DNA of 64,000 bases from Gari tellinella (Eukaryota; Mollusca; Bivalvia; Cardiida; Psammobiidae), in contig OV277870.1 in NCBI GenBank assembly GCA_922989275.2, positions 37,630,356 to 37,694,355 of the forward strand, read 5' to 3'. The first letter of the stretch is position 1. Each line of letters opens with the position of its first letter. Below the pieces are notes generated by a model. It worked only from the letters and a program-made list of their open reading frames with translations, did not search any database and was not told the DNA's origin. Positions 10,256 through 20,602 of this stretch are shown here, piece after piece. The translations under genes were made by a program, and so were the position numbers.

Positions 10256-11489
10256 AATTGAAGATTACTTTAATATATGTACAGAAATGTGATCTATAGG
10301 TAATATACAGTTGGAATATTGACTAGACATGAGTTACACAGTGCTGTTTGGATCCAAAATGTTTCTAAATGTCACTGCTGAAAATTTGTGAAAACATTTT
10401 AAGTGATAATATATTTTGCTGTCTTATTGCCTTTGGTTGATAATTGATGGAAAAAGCACATTAGGAAAGAAAGAGATACAGCTCAGTATTTGTTGCAGAA
10501 TGACATTAGGGTTTTGTTTGTTTGTTTTGGACAAAAGTGTATTGCTCACTAAGCAAAATGTGGGACAAAATAATTCCTTCTGGCATTCATGGGTTGCATC
10601 TTTCCACATTTTGTGTCTGATTCTGAAAGTGAAAATTTTGTAAATGCTTTTAGGTTTATCTTATGTCCTTAATAGCCTTTATCAGGGCTTAAAGAATGTA
10701 GGAATAAAGTAGAAAACTCCTTCTGGTGCTTTCTGCTTTGCTTTCAGGCTGCTGCTAAATGATTTTGCTAGAGTTGAACTGCAGCATGAAAATACATCTC
10801 TTTGAGGAATATAGGTAAATGTGTAAAAAGAAAAACTTACACAATAAAGGAAAGGGTGTAAGAGACTGAAGCTCACTTAATCATATGAAAAACGATCATC
10901 CAAGTTGTTAGGATGTGACTTGAAGACACATGATACCTCCGTCTCTTACTATCTCTGTTGGAGACACAGTAGGGGAAAATATTGATGGCCGGGCTTCTAT
11001 TTCGTGTAGCTGTCCGGTGACAACAACAGGAAAGTGAAGGGTCAAAAAGTACTAAATATTTGGACCCTTTGATGAAATGAAGTAAACGTAGCGTAGAGGT
11101 CCACATTGTAATTTTATCAGATTGTCAGTCTCTCAACTATGTCAGCGTACCTGTAATTTTCAGGTGCGATCACTCAATTAGGGGTTGGCAAGGGGGCTGA
11201 AACTGGGTGTAATTATGGGGTGGTGGAAAGGGACATAATTAATGATCGAGGTGGTCACTGGTGTTGAACTAATACAACTGAAAAAAAGTTTATGACAAAT
11301 ATTTCCTGTTGCATGTTATTTTGAGTGCAAACTTCAAACATATAATTTAGATTTTGCTTTTGGAAAACAATTTATCTTGTTCGACTAAAAGAAAAAAATC
11401 GTTTAAACCTCATAGCAGCCACTCGATCAAAAGAAAAGTAATTAGAATTTTTACAGAAATGTTACATGAAAATTGCTAATTGAATGCAG
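10256..11489. other. Intronic sequence, nothing recognised
   Basis: About 1.2 kb with only short overlapping frames. TTCTGCTTTGCTTTCAGGCTGCTGC near 10730 resembles an A/F stem arm but has no partner. No exon is supported. Confidence 0.45.
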
Positions 11490-11578
11490 GATGAATGCAA
11501 TACAGAAAGCTCCCGTAGAAGCTTTCTATGTACTGTACTTTTGTTCTGTATTATTCAGTCACCTATCTTTAGAAGTTA
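11490..11578. mobile_element. Decayed F-type hairpin
   Basis: AATACAGAAAGCTCCCGTAG pairs with AAGCTTTCTATGTA, and GTCACCTATCTT follows. This is the F layout with several stem mismatches. Confidence 0.55.
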
Positions 11579-11968
11579 CTTGATTCTTCTTTAATGGACA
11601 AATTCAAACTTAATTTTTCAGATTAAATAATTACAAATCAATTGGACATTTCTCTTGATGGCCATGAATCATCTGGACTGTTCATGTTCATGTTTACCAT
11701 AGAAACAGAAGTAGCCAAGCCGAACAAACCCTGGGATGAGACCTGAACCATTCTGTTTCTCAATTTATAGATTTGTTCAGTTATAGGGTTGAAATTTGAC
11801 TCCCGCCATTGATGTCCTCAGTGTGTAGAATCAATGATGGATAGAGCTTTCTGAGCGGACAGCGTTTAGACACAGAGTGTGAATATTGTCCAACTCAGAA
11901 CACAGATGGTTTGTGGTGTAGTTTTCAGTTTATGTCGTTAACCTTCTGCATGCTAGTGGTGAATCAGT

Positions 11969-12154
11969 CAGGGCTCCAGATAAGGGGAGTATTTCAAAAA
12001 CTTTCATTTCTATTTTAAACCCTATGGTGTCACTACTCAATAGAATCGTCTCTTTGAGATGATTCTAATGAGTAGTAACACCACAGGATTTGGTGCTGTA
12101 TGAGTGACAAAATGTTGGATTTGTTCAGAAGACTCCCTCTTATCTGGAGCCCTG
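11969..12154 (+). mobile_element. B-type MITE, complete (186 bp)
   Basis: CAGGGCTCCAGATAAGGGG to CTCTTATCTGGAGCCCTG. The palindrome has loop CTCTTTGAG. An E-type hairpin starts only seven bases beyond its right end. Confidence 0.9.
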
Positions 12155-12160
12155 AATGTT

Positions 12161-12226
12161 GCAAAAAGTTTGGATCCAGATGAGATGCCGAGTTATTCGG
12201 CGTGTCATCTGGGTCCAAACTTTTTG
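12161..12226. mobile_element. E-type hairpin core (CAAAAAGTTTGG variant)
   Basis: Arm CAAAAAGTTTGGATCCAGAT, apex GCCGAGTTATTCGGC, mirrored arm. It uses CAAAAAG in place of the usual CAAACAG. The same change occurs in both arms, so the two arms changed together. Confidence 0.8.
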
Positions 12227-12654
12227 ACACCGGTGATATTTTCTGAAAAAATGAATGCAGATCAGATCTACTGTGAGAATTGCTGGAGCTGTTAACGAAA
12301 TTTTGCTAATGATGAGAAATAGCAGGTTAAAGATTATACAGTGGCCATGTTGTGGGGTTGATTTGAAAATCTGGCTGTGCATTCAGACTGTTCTGTAATG
12401 TAATATGTCTGTACAGGACAACATTAATGAGTTTAAACATTAATCTCAGAAGGGAAGCTCCGATAAATGGCATATTTGTGGTCAGGCAATATTTTAAGTA
12501 AATTTAAAGATGCTATATTTACAAATTTAAGATCTAGGTTTAGATGGTAGCCGTGCCACGTGGTCATACTGTTATTCATCTGTCTCGGTCAATCCATCTT
12601 TATACAATAAGCGTAGATAAGAAATATTCTAAATGATGATCTAAAGACGCTGCA

Positions 12655-12794
12655 TGCAGAGTTTGTCCATATACAGCTGAATATTTTCATATGAAATCGC
12701 AAACAGTGCAAACCCTGATGAGATGTCATGTAATGTGGTGTTTACACTGTTTGCCAGTGTCTTTGTTTGAAGACACTAGGCTTCAATGGGTTAA
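12655..12794 (+). mobile_element. G-type MITE, right part
   Basis: GCAAACAGTGCAAACCCTG, a shortened stem, then GTGTTTACACTGTTTGCC and the family's right end AGGCTTCAATGGG-TTAA. That final TTAA is also the first TTAA of the A element that follows. The left terminus is unclear. Confidence 0.7.
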
Positions 12795-13043
12795 CCCATT
12801 ACCCCATAGCCTGATTTAAGTTTAGAAAATAGGTGACCACTTAAAGCAGGTTGAAAGTAAAGCAGAATGTGCCTTAAGGCACATTCTGCTTTACTTTCAG
12901 CCTGCTTTAATCTTCGATCTTGCTAGTACATAGCAAATATTTCTTCTTATACATATTCATAACTGTATAAATTGGAACCATTTTCTTCAGTGGAGGAATC
13001 AATGAAAGGCGTAAAAGCGTATGTATATGGGGTAATGGGTTAA
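12791..13043 (+). mobile_element. A-type MITE, complete reference copy (253 bp)
   Basis: It runs TTAACCCATTACCCCATA to TATGGGGTAATGGGTTAA. The hairpin arm is AAAGCAGGTTGAAAGTAAAG plus CAGAAT, apex GTGCCTTAAGGCAC, then a near-perfect return arm. The stem spans ~68 bp. CCC immediately inside TTAA on both sides resembles piggyBac termini. No coding capacity. Confidence 0.92.
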
Positions 13044-13090
13044 GGAGCATTCTGCTTTATCTTCAGCCTGCTTTTAAAGCAACCAATTCT
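13040..13090 (+). mobile_element. A-type fragment abutting the previous copy
   Basis: TTAAGGAGCATTCTGC then a stem arm (TTTATCTTCAGCCTGCTTTT). It begins exactly at the apex TTAA, so it looks like the right half of another A element split by the complete copy before it. Confidence 0.6.
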
Positions 13091-13473
13091 GTCTAAAATA
13101 CTGAAAACAAAATATGCCTGGGATCGATATCGATAGAGCTTCATCGTCTTCCTCGCTCCTATCCACTACTGAGAAACAAAATTCCCAAGGTATCAATGTT
13201 CTTCCCTGTGTTGGCCTCTTACACTGGGTAGTGACTACTTAATTACATAATCTATCTTAACTGATTACTGTACAGGGGAGACAAAGGCTGTAATTAATGA
13301 CTGATTACAGAAGAAACCAAGAAACCATCTTCGGATATCCCAATGGTGCCAAGCAACAGTCTCTCCACAGCTCCTCATTATACCACTGGAATATCATTGA
13401 CAACTCTATGACAACTCCATAACAGAATTTATGTAACCCTTCTACTTCTATTAGATATTATATTGACACTTTT

Positions 13474-13540
13474 TTGCAAACAGTGTAGACCTAGATCAGA
13501 CAGTTCCTTAAGGCGCTGTCTTTTCAGGGTTTACACTGTT
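13474..13540. mobile_element. D-type hairpin core, decayed
   Basis: GCAAACAGTGTAGACCTAGA, loop CTTAAGG, then GGGTTTACACTGTTTT. The lower stem pairs well and the middle is diverged. Confidence 0.6.
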
Positions 13541-13719
13541 TTCCCTAATAAAGTTATAAACATGATTTATTTGACAGAAACCTGCACTTTGGCGAAAACA
13601 TACCTTATTTTATTAGCCATTCCAGTAAATCAGATGCTGAAACTAAATCTGGATCCAACCTGCTTGCAAAATGATATCAACATATCTGTGTATTCAGCCC
13701 CTGGTGAGTGAGCAACGAT

Positions 13720-14218
13720 TTAACCCTTTACTCCATAGTCAATTTCTAGTTCTGAAGACCTGTGACCACTTAAAGCAGGTTGAAAGTAAAGCAGAATGCG
13801 CCTTAACTCTTTCCTCCCTGAAACTTTAAATGGACAATTCCAGTTTCGATTTTTGTCTAGTCCATTTCTGGCTTTTAAGAGTTGTTTTTATCAATTTTGG
13901 CATTACTGAAAAACAGTGAAGACCCTGATCAGAGGGCTCCTTTCGGAGCCCTCTGATCTGGGTCTTCACTGTTTGCACAGGACTAGTGTACTATTCACAT
14001 GTACACTGTTTGAAAAGCACGCCTATATGCGGGTCTAGGGTTCAAAGAGTTAAGGCACATTCTGCTTTATTTTCAGCCTACTTTAAGCTACCATCTGCTA
14101 GGATATAGAAGATATTTCTTGTGATACATGTTCATTACTTTATAAATTGGAACTATTTTCTTCAGTGGAGGAATAAATTCAATGCGCTAAAAAGCGCTTC
14201 TATTGAGGAAAGGGTTAA
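13720..14218 (+). mobile_element. A-type MITE interrupted by a C-type insertion
   Basis: Left half 13720-13806 (TTAACCCTTTACTCC to the apex GCGCCTTAA). Right half 14050-14218 (TTAAGGCACATTCTGC to GGAAAGGGTTAA). The halves rejoin into a standard A element if the C copy between them is removed together with one TTAA. Confidence 0.92.
13803..14053 (-). mobile_element. C-type MITE inserted in an A-type hairpin apex (251 bp)
   Basis: TTAACTCTTTCCTCCCTG to GGGTTCAAAGAGTTAA, with an intact stem and TTTC loop. TTAA is present at both junctions (13803-13806 and 14050-14053), the duplicated target. This gives direct support for TTAA-specific insertion of C. Confidence 0.93.
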
Positions 14219-14600
14219 GGCAGGGTTGTCTGTTTCCAATCACATCAACACCTTCAGCATACAGCTATTTATTGATGTGGCTAGGTTTATTAGGCTCTTC
14301 CAGTCCAGCAATGAAATTCGATTTCTGATGAAGAAATTGTTAATCAATTTTCCAAGCAGCTTTAAAGGTGTATAATATTTCAGATAGCAATGATGCTTTA
14401 TGATTTCAGATAGCTGAGTTAGCTAGGAGTTATAAAAGTCAGATTATCTGTCAAAGTGCATGAAGGTTAAATATTATACATGTACTGTTCACCATAGAGA
14501 TACAAATGTATAAACATTAGGACATCTTTCATCTATTCTCCATTGTAAGCTACCTAGGACACGTTTTAATGGTGTTAAAGACCTGTAGGTCATATGCAGC

Positions 14601-14851
14601 TTAACTCTTTCCTCCCTGAAACTTTAAATGGACAATTCCAGTTTCCATTTTAGTCTAGTCCATTTCTGACTTTTAAGGGTTGTTTTTGTCAATAATTGGC
14701 ATTATGACAAACAGTGAAGACCCTGATCAGAGGGCTCCTTTCGGAGCCTTCTGATCTGGGTCTTCATTGTTTGCCCAGGACAAGTATACTACTCACATAT
14801 ACACTGTTTGAAAAGGACGCCTATAGGCGGGACTAGGGTTCAAAGGGTTAT
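14601..14851 (-). mobile_element. C-type MITE (251 bp), one end TTAT
   Basis: Same orientation and nearly the same sequence as the nested copy at 13803. The right edge reads CAAAGGG-TTAT instead of TTAA, followed by AACCC-TTAA, where a small palindrome begins. Confidence 0.88.
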
Positions 14852-14856
14852 AACCC

Positions 14857-14894
14857 TTAACAAGTTTTCTGCTTATAAGCAGAAAACTTGTTAA
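14857..14894. repeat. 38-bp perfect palindrome ending in TTAA at both sides
   Basis: TTAACAAGTTTTCTGCTTA followed by its exact complement. Both outer edges are TTAA. The right TTAA is also the first TTAA of an A element. It may be a minimal remnant or derivative of a TTAA hairpin element. Confidence 0.9.
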
Positions 14895-15119
14895 CCCATT
14901 ACCCCATAGTCTGTTTCTAGTATTGAAGATACCGGTAGGTGACACAGTGACTTAAAGCAGGTTGATAACTTGGTAGTAAAGCAGAATGCACTGTAACTCT
15001 TTCAATACCATGGACCTGTTTTAGATATACTCATATTACATTTTCAAACAGTGTAGACCCAGATCATGCAGAGGGCTCCTAGGAGCAAAGAAATGCATAT
15101 CTATGGAGTAATGGGTTAA
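14891..15119 (+). mobile_element. A-type MITE disrupted by a D-type fragment
   Basis: The left A half (TTAACCCATTACCCC to CAGAATGCACTG) runs straight into a D end, TAACTCTTTCAATACC. One D arm (AAACAGTGTAGACCCAG) and its CTCCTAGGAG loop follow. Then comes the far A terminus, CTATGGAGTAATGGGTTAA. The A return arm and most of D are deleted. Confidence 0.8.
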
Positions 15120-15604
15120 TGGGGAACAGGATACACCAATCTCTCGTATGCAATATAAGATTTAATTAGTTTTGCTTACATTACAGGGGTATTAATGCCA
15201 TGCAGAAATGCAGATAGATGATAAGGTGTTACATGACAGTAATTATCTTCACTCTGAGCCATTTGCCAATTATCATGTACTTGTCGGCAATTACATGTCA
15301 GATCCTACCTGTCTGTTACTTATACAGAACGTGTCAATCAAATTACAGATTCTCAATCAGTCAAATTGGCTCATCTTACCAGCAATAAGCATTGACTCGA
15401 TCTTCTATATTTTTTCATTAACCTTTACTGTGCTGAATAGATAAATGTCATTGGCTTAGGATAGATCATACTGTCACTACTAATTTCTGGAATGCAGGAC
15501 TCTTGAGACCGGTAAATCCTAATGTTAGCTAGCTAGGGTTTTAAATGCAAAAATAAAAGATTTTAGTTTTTGAAATACTCACCTTATCTTGAATGTCTCC
15601 CTTC
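15120..15604. other. Intronic sequence, weak B remnant
   Basis: TAGGGTTTTAAATGCAAAAATAAAGATTTTAGTTTTTGAAATACTC near 15535-15590 matches the internal part of B, without palindrome or ends. The rest is unrecognised. Confidence 0.5.
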
Positions 15605-15725
15605 CTAGAAGGTATTGAATTATTTAAGAACTATTCCAAAATAATTTCTTGAATATTCATGAATAATTCTAGAAGATGCCCTGTAAAGTTCATGAATATT
15701 CTAAAATTCTTGAAAACTTTTCAAG
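15605..15725 (+). repeat. Dispersed repeat with heat-shock-element-like motif
   Basis: At 15646-15663 the sequence alternates TTC-nn-GAA-nn-TTC-nn-GAA. It continues TTC-nn-GAA at 15667-15674 after a 3-base gap, and TTCATGAATATTC follows near 15690. An inverted homologous copy lies at 42.5-42.75 kb. The motif matches the binding pattern of heat-shock factor. Whether it is bound is unknown. Confidence 0.6.
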
Positions 15726-15785
15726 CCCTGGGTCTTTTCTCCAATGTTTATTTAAAAAACAGTTGAACACAGCGTTTTTTTTCAC

Positions 15786-15886
15786 CCAATTGGGAACGGG
15801 TCCGGTACCCCTCAGATTGGGAATTTTTCAAGTCAAATTGGGAAAAACGAGTTTTGAAATGATGACAACGCAGAAATTGGGAATTT
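15786..15886 (+). repeat. TTGGGAACGGGTCCG repeat, decayed
   Basis: TTGGGAACGGGTCCGGTACC is followed by three further ATTGGGAA words at irregular spacing. Related to the cluster near 16.5 kb. Confidence 0.6.
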
Positions 15887-16498
15887 AAGTTACTAAACCG
15901 TTAGAACTGTTTATGATGGTAAACATGGTGTAAAAACTAAATCTACGCTGGGTGTGTTACTCACAGTAGACGCTGTTGCGGCCGAGACAGAGTTGGTGAC
16001 TTGGTAAAATCCAAAATCTTATCTTATCTATCTCTGAATACTGCCAATCAAGCTCGCGAGTGTTAAGGCAGTGATCTAGATTCAAGTTCTTCATTATCGT
16101 GTTTCTCAAAACAATTCTGTAATACTTTGAATTATGGCTCATGATTGTTTTAATTGTAGGTTTTCTATTTTATAAATGATGGTAAACAGAGTCAGACTGG
16201 ATTTGTAAACTCTTATCAATTTCAGCGGATTTTGCGATCACGCAACATTAACCAGTCTGGATTAAGGGGCATGTATAAATCTTCGCCCGGACTGTTTCCG
16301 ATATTCGGCCGTAATCACTGGTATTGTTTTATACATACTCCCAAAAATGTCAATGGAGTTGCGTAACTTTGTTTACACTTCATGAGACCACGGAATTATA
16401 AACTTCTGTATATTTCCTTGACGAGACATTCATTGTAGCAAAAGATAAGTTGAAATATGGATGGTTTGCTATGATTTAAAGGGAAAAAGTAATTTGAC

Positions 16499-16630
16499 AA
16501 TTGGGAAATATGTTTATTTTGATTGGGAACGGGTCCGATATTTGATTTCTTTTGATTGGGACGGGTCCGGTCGTCAAATTGGGACGGGTCCGTCTCCAAT
16601 TGGGAACGGGTCCGTTCCCCGGACCCGTTC
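16499..16630 (+). repeat. GATTGGGACGGGTCCG repeat cluster
   Basis: Four copies of a TTGGGA(A)CGGGTCCG word within ~110 bp, ending in an inverted copy (GGACCCGTTC). Open frames cross it on both strands only because the repeat lacks stops. I recall similar words in other bivalve genomes but cannot check. Confidence 0.65.
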
Positions 16631-16640
16631 AAAGAAGGAA

Positions 16641-17249
16641 AAAAAACGCTGGAACATATTTTCGGCTACCATTCAATTATATTTAGCATGGCTACTTTTG
16701 TTCTTACAAGAAAAGCTTATTTTGAAGCTTTCTGTTTTACTTTTGTCCTGCATTTATAGCTGTCATCTTTTAACTTCGGACATTCGTTCTGTGATTGTGG
16801 CATTAATGTTTTCATTAAATATTGCCTTCTTAGTGTTTTAACCCTTCTCCGGTTTATATATATTTATATAAACTCTGCCCACTTGGAACACCTCTCATAA
16901 CTATTTCATTGGTCAATGAAATAAGGAACCTTTCCCCAGTAAAGAGTGCATACTCAAGTCAGGCAGAATTGCAAATTGTCGACATAAGTCGCATCAGATT
17001 GAAGTATTTGTATCTGTATCAATTGCAGGTTAAAGCTGAATAATTTCTGTGAATTCTCACAATGTGATACTTTGTGATCATTCTGATTATTCTGTAAAAT
17101 GTTTCATACGATAAGTACGGCTAATATTCAGTAAATCATCACATCATAGATTTCAGGATTCTGTAAAATTAAATACAACAACATCTCACTTTAACAGCCG
17201 TGCAAAAGAAGATGTGTTTATTTTGTTTACAATAAGGGTCACTGCTAAA
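16641..17249. other. Intronic sequence, nothing recognised
   Basis: It includes the end of a 126-codon plus-strand frame with no domain and a short TATATA tract near 16857-16875. No exon supported. Confidence 0.45.
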
Positions 17250-17384
17250 ATCTGGATGAAAGTAAAGCAGGAAGCTCCTGTAGGAGCTTTCTGCTTTACT
17301 TTCATCCTGCTTTAAGTAGTGTCACCTGTATTTAATACTAAATGAATCTTGGTTTAATTGTGCGTAATAGCGGGATTGCACTGT
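17250..17384 (+). mobile_element. F-type MITE, hairpin and right end
   Basis: The stem GGATGAAAGTAAAGCAGGAA with loop GCTCCTGTAGGAGC and a near-perfect return arm. The far end TAATAGCGGGATTGCACTG-TA is a pogo-like terminus. The left end is less clear. Confidence 0.75.
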
Positions 17385-17849
17385 AACGAACAAGCCACCC
17401 TATTAGCATGCTTTTTCCGGGGACTTAAGCTGCTTAATCCTGAAGCCATGGCTTAAGCACTTTCCTGTTTCATTAATAAAACTGAGATATCCAGCTAAAT
17501 GGCTTTTAAGATATTAATACGATTTTTCTGCACTTTCAGTAGATCAATATCAGACATGAGGTCTAAATGTTTCATTCAATCCTATAGTTAACTCAATGCT
17601 CAGGTAGCTAATATGCAGGCTCTTTTCACTTATAATTGCATGTAACCTTGAATGCTTCTACATGCTGATACTTTATTAATGTCATATTTTCATATAATTT
17701 TACAAATGAATGTTAGGTTTTAAGATGATATTTTGTCCTGAAAATAGTCTTCTAAAAAAGTACCTGAAAATAATTTTACTAGCTTCTAGTCTGTCCTGTT
17801 GAAGAATAGTTGCCCCAAATAGAAAAACTTTACCATATCCTAACAGTTA

Positions 17850-18058
17850 CAGGTGGTTGCTTAAAGTAGGCTGAAAGTAATATTAGAAAGCTCACTAGTC
17901 CAAGCTTTCTGCTTTACTTTGAATCTGCTATAACTTATAAGCAAATTGTCCTGTCTTAAAATTTATTACCCTTGAAAACAATTTGTGGAAGAATTTAGGA
18001 TTCATCACCTGTGCTCCTGTTGTCTGCTTTACTTTCAGCCTGCTTTAAGTAACCACCT
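17850..18058. mobile_element. Decayed F/A-type stem fragments
   Basis: TTGCTTAAAGTAGGCTGAAAG ... AGAAAGCTCACTAG ... AAGCTTTCTGCTTTAC forms a weak hairpin. A second lone return arm (CTGCTTTACTTTCAGCCTGC, then AACCACCTGTCT) follows at 18022. Confidence 0.5.
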
Positions 18059-18612
18059 GTCTGTAACCAGTCTATTGGAGAATTTAGGGTCCATCTGGAT
18101 AACCAACTGTATGTCAATCATGTTTCTCTTTGTCCTATCATAATAGACATCATTGTACGCGTGTGTCAGTCTTTTGACAGTACAATGAAAATATGACACT
18201 TTGAATACCCGATTTAATAATCCTTAATAAAGATAACAATATTCTGTAGTATGTTAAAAATATGTAACATTTTATAGCGATATCTACTTGAGTGTCACCA
18301 GCTTCTAATAATTGGTGTCTACCTAATACCCGAGTCAATTAGACTAGTGTCCTTATGATTTAATTGGAACGCGGAGAAATTACCAAAGAAATAATTAACT
18401 TCTGAATCAGATAATTATGTTCTTTTTGTTTTCTGTAATTATAGATTTAATGCATGTATCTAGATTTCCACTGTTAACATTGTTAATTTTACAGAATAAG
18501 GGTCGACCCTTAATGAGTTCAAATTTTTAAGGGAACTTTTTAGTTTTTGAAATATAACTATAGTTTATGTTGAATTTTAAGAACTGGTTCCAGACAATAT
18601 TTAAAATGAAAA

Positions 18613-18657
18613 CAAACAGTGCAGACCCTGATCAGAGATCAGGGTCTACACTGTTTG
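18613..18657. mobile_element. Minimal stem of the CAAACAGTG family
   Basis: CAAACAGTGCAGACCCTGAT pairs almost perfectly with ATCAGGGTCTACACTGTTTG with only CAGAG between. No subterminal or terminal family sequence surrounds it. It is a bare 45-bp hairpin. Confidence 0.75.
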
Positions 18658-19602
18658 CATAGGATATAGATACTGGTTTCCCGGCATTTTAAGTGATAAT
18701 ACGTTTCTTGATTTTGCAACATGATCATGGTGAGGATGGCGCATGAATGCTATCTGTTTTGAGGCACAGTTGCTCTTGTCGTTTAATCTGTACCCCCGCT
18801 TACGGCAATTACGATTTCGCTCATTACAAATTCATAGACTGCCGAGAAGTTTTGTTAAAAGTAATCTCGCATTAAGTTGGCCTGAAGGCTTCTTGCTGTA
18901 AAATTTCGCTGTTATTTAATAGGGAAGATGCGGAAACATATGTGTGGAAAAGAAGATTAAACGCATATTTTAATCAGGTTTTCAAATGATAATGTAGCTT
19001 TTCTGCAAGTGATAGGCCTAGTTTAGAGGTCATGTATTTCAAACTCCTGTTAACAAAGCCATTACTGAACTACTCATTTAGATCAGTTACAACTTTTGGG
19101 GTAAGAGTAAAAGTTTACAGTTTACTACTGAAGCTTATAATGTCTTCAAGAAGACATGTTTAAAACAGTATGTTGCTAAATGCAGAACTCGGCTATGAGT
19201 TCAGATAGGTTTTTGCTTAACGCAGAACCAGTTTAAAGGTTGCTTTATACAGAACAAAGGTAAATTGGAAAGCTCCTAATGAAATGAGATTTCTGCATTA
19301 TTAACCATTCTTTTTGCTTTAAGCATTGCCATGGCTTTATTGATTTGACTTTTGCTTCTTCCATAATCAACTCAATAATATTATAAGAATTGAACACAAT
19401 TATAAGTTCTCTCTATACGGAACATATAAAATAGAAAGTTTTACAATAATTTTTGCAGGAAACAAAGAGTTGTGTCTTTGAAGTTCCATCAACCCTATGT
19501 AAAACATCTCTTGTTATTTAAATGTTTTGCTGTTTTAGTGAAATACCATGCTGTGATAAGAAATGCATGGTTTTTCTGCTTCATTTGGTATCTATTTCAC
19601 TA
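18658..19602. other. Intronic sequence, nothing recognised
   Basis: It contains a CpG-bearing patch near 18780-18850 and a weak F-like AAAGCTCCTAATGAAATGAG near 19270. No exon or intact element seen. Confidence 0.45.
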
Positions 19603-19760
19603 TACAGTCTAACCTTTATATATCAGTCAAAGCCATTGACAGTTCAGAAGCATAAATATCTTTTTGTTAGGTCACTGCTTATTGCAGGTCAAAAGTAATG
19701 CAGAAAGCTCCTACAGGAGCTTTCTGCATTACTTTTTCCCTACATTAAGCAGCCACTTTT
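19603..19760 (+). mobile_element. F-type MITE, left end and hairpin
   Basis: TA-CAGTCTAACCTTTATATA is a pogo-like left end. The stem CAAAAGTAATGCAGAAAGCTCC has loop TACA, and its return arm carries two changes. The right end is not found. Confidence 0.7.
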
Positions 19761-20356
19761 ATAAGGCATCTTGAGAGAAATGGACACTTGATGCATTGTT
19801 TGACTGTTACTAAGGTTACCGTTTCTAAGTTGATAGGATAGATTTAGGTCATGACAGGTCGTTTAGAAGCTGAAACAAATTGGGGATATGCTAATGCAGA
19901 CATTTTCTCCATGTTCTGCAGTTTTCAAATTCTAAGATTGATTGTAGCTTATCGTTTGTTATCAGTGGAATTTTAAATGTCTTTGAATTTTAATACGATT
20001 CTTTCGCTGCAATTCGTAATTTGTTTTGCACAATAATTGGTTTACTTAAACAGGTATAATTTGCATAATCTGGCGCTTAAATTGTGGAAGATGCGATATT
20101 GATATGGATGACTTTTTCAAAGCGAATTTACATTTTGATAATAAGTTGTAAACCTTTTGTAGGATAAGAAGTTTTCTGTGGCAGAAACGTCATATACAGC
20201 AATTACTTTTTCCAGCAATTGATGTCTGCTATATACTGTTCTAAAGATAGAAAATTTGTAAAACTTCTTGTCAATATAGGGTCAGAATGTCAGACGGTTC
20301 AGATCCTGATGAGTAACCTGTGTCTTTAGAGATTTTGTAAGCACCTTAACACAGGT

Positions 20357-20602
20357 TTTACCCATTACCCCGTAAATACACCTTTTTATGCCTTTAATTT
20401 ATTCCTCCACAGAAGAAAATAATTCCAATTTATACAGACATCATTCACATCAATAGTTTCTATATACAATGTACTAGTAGATGGTAGCGTAAAGCAGGCT
20501 GAAAGTAAAGCAGAATGCACCTTTAGGTGCATTCTGCTTTACTTTCAACCTGCTTTAAGTAGACACCTGTATTCAAATCTAGAAAAAGACTATGGAATTA
20601 AT
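20357..20602 (-). mobile_element. A-type MITE, nearly complete
   Basis: Starts TTTACCCATTACCCCGTA and has the tail TTTATTCCTCCACAGAAG. The stem GGCTGAAAGTAAAGCAGAAT has apex GCACCTTTAGGTGC. It ends near ACTATGGAATTAATG. Both terminal TTAA are mutated. Confidence 0.85.

Noticed and set aside
13803..14053. Hairpins resembling bacterial intrinsic terminators
   Set aside because: GC-rich stems are not followed by T-runs, and they repeat as parts of whole transposable elements in a eukaryotic setting.
16461..16841. 126-codon plus-strand frame over the GGGTCCG cluster
   Set aside because: The repeat lacks stops in several frames, and an overlapping second frame is open too. The remainder is hydrophobic AT-rich translation without a domain. 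I considered a worn transposase N-terminus but could not support it.
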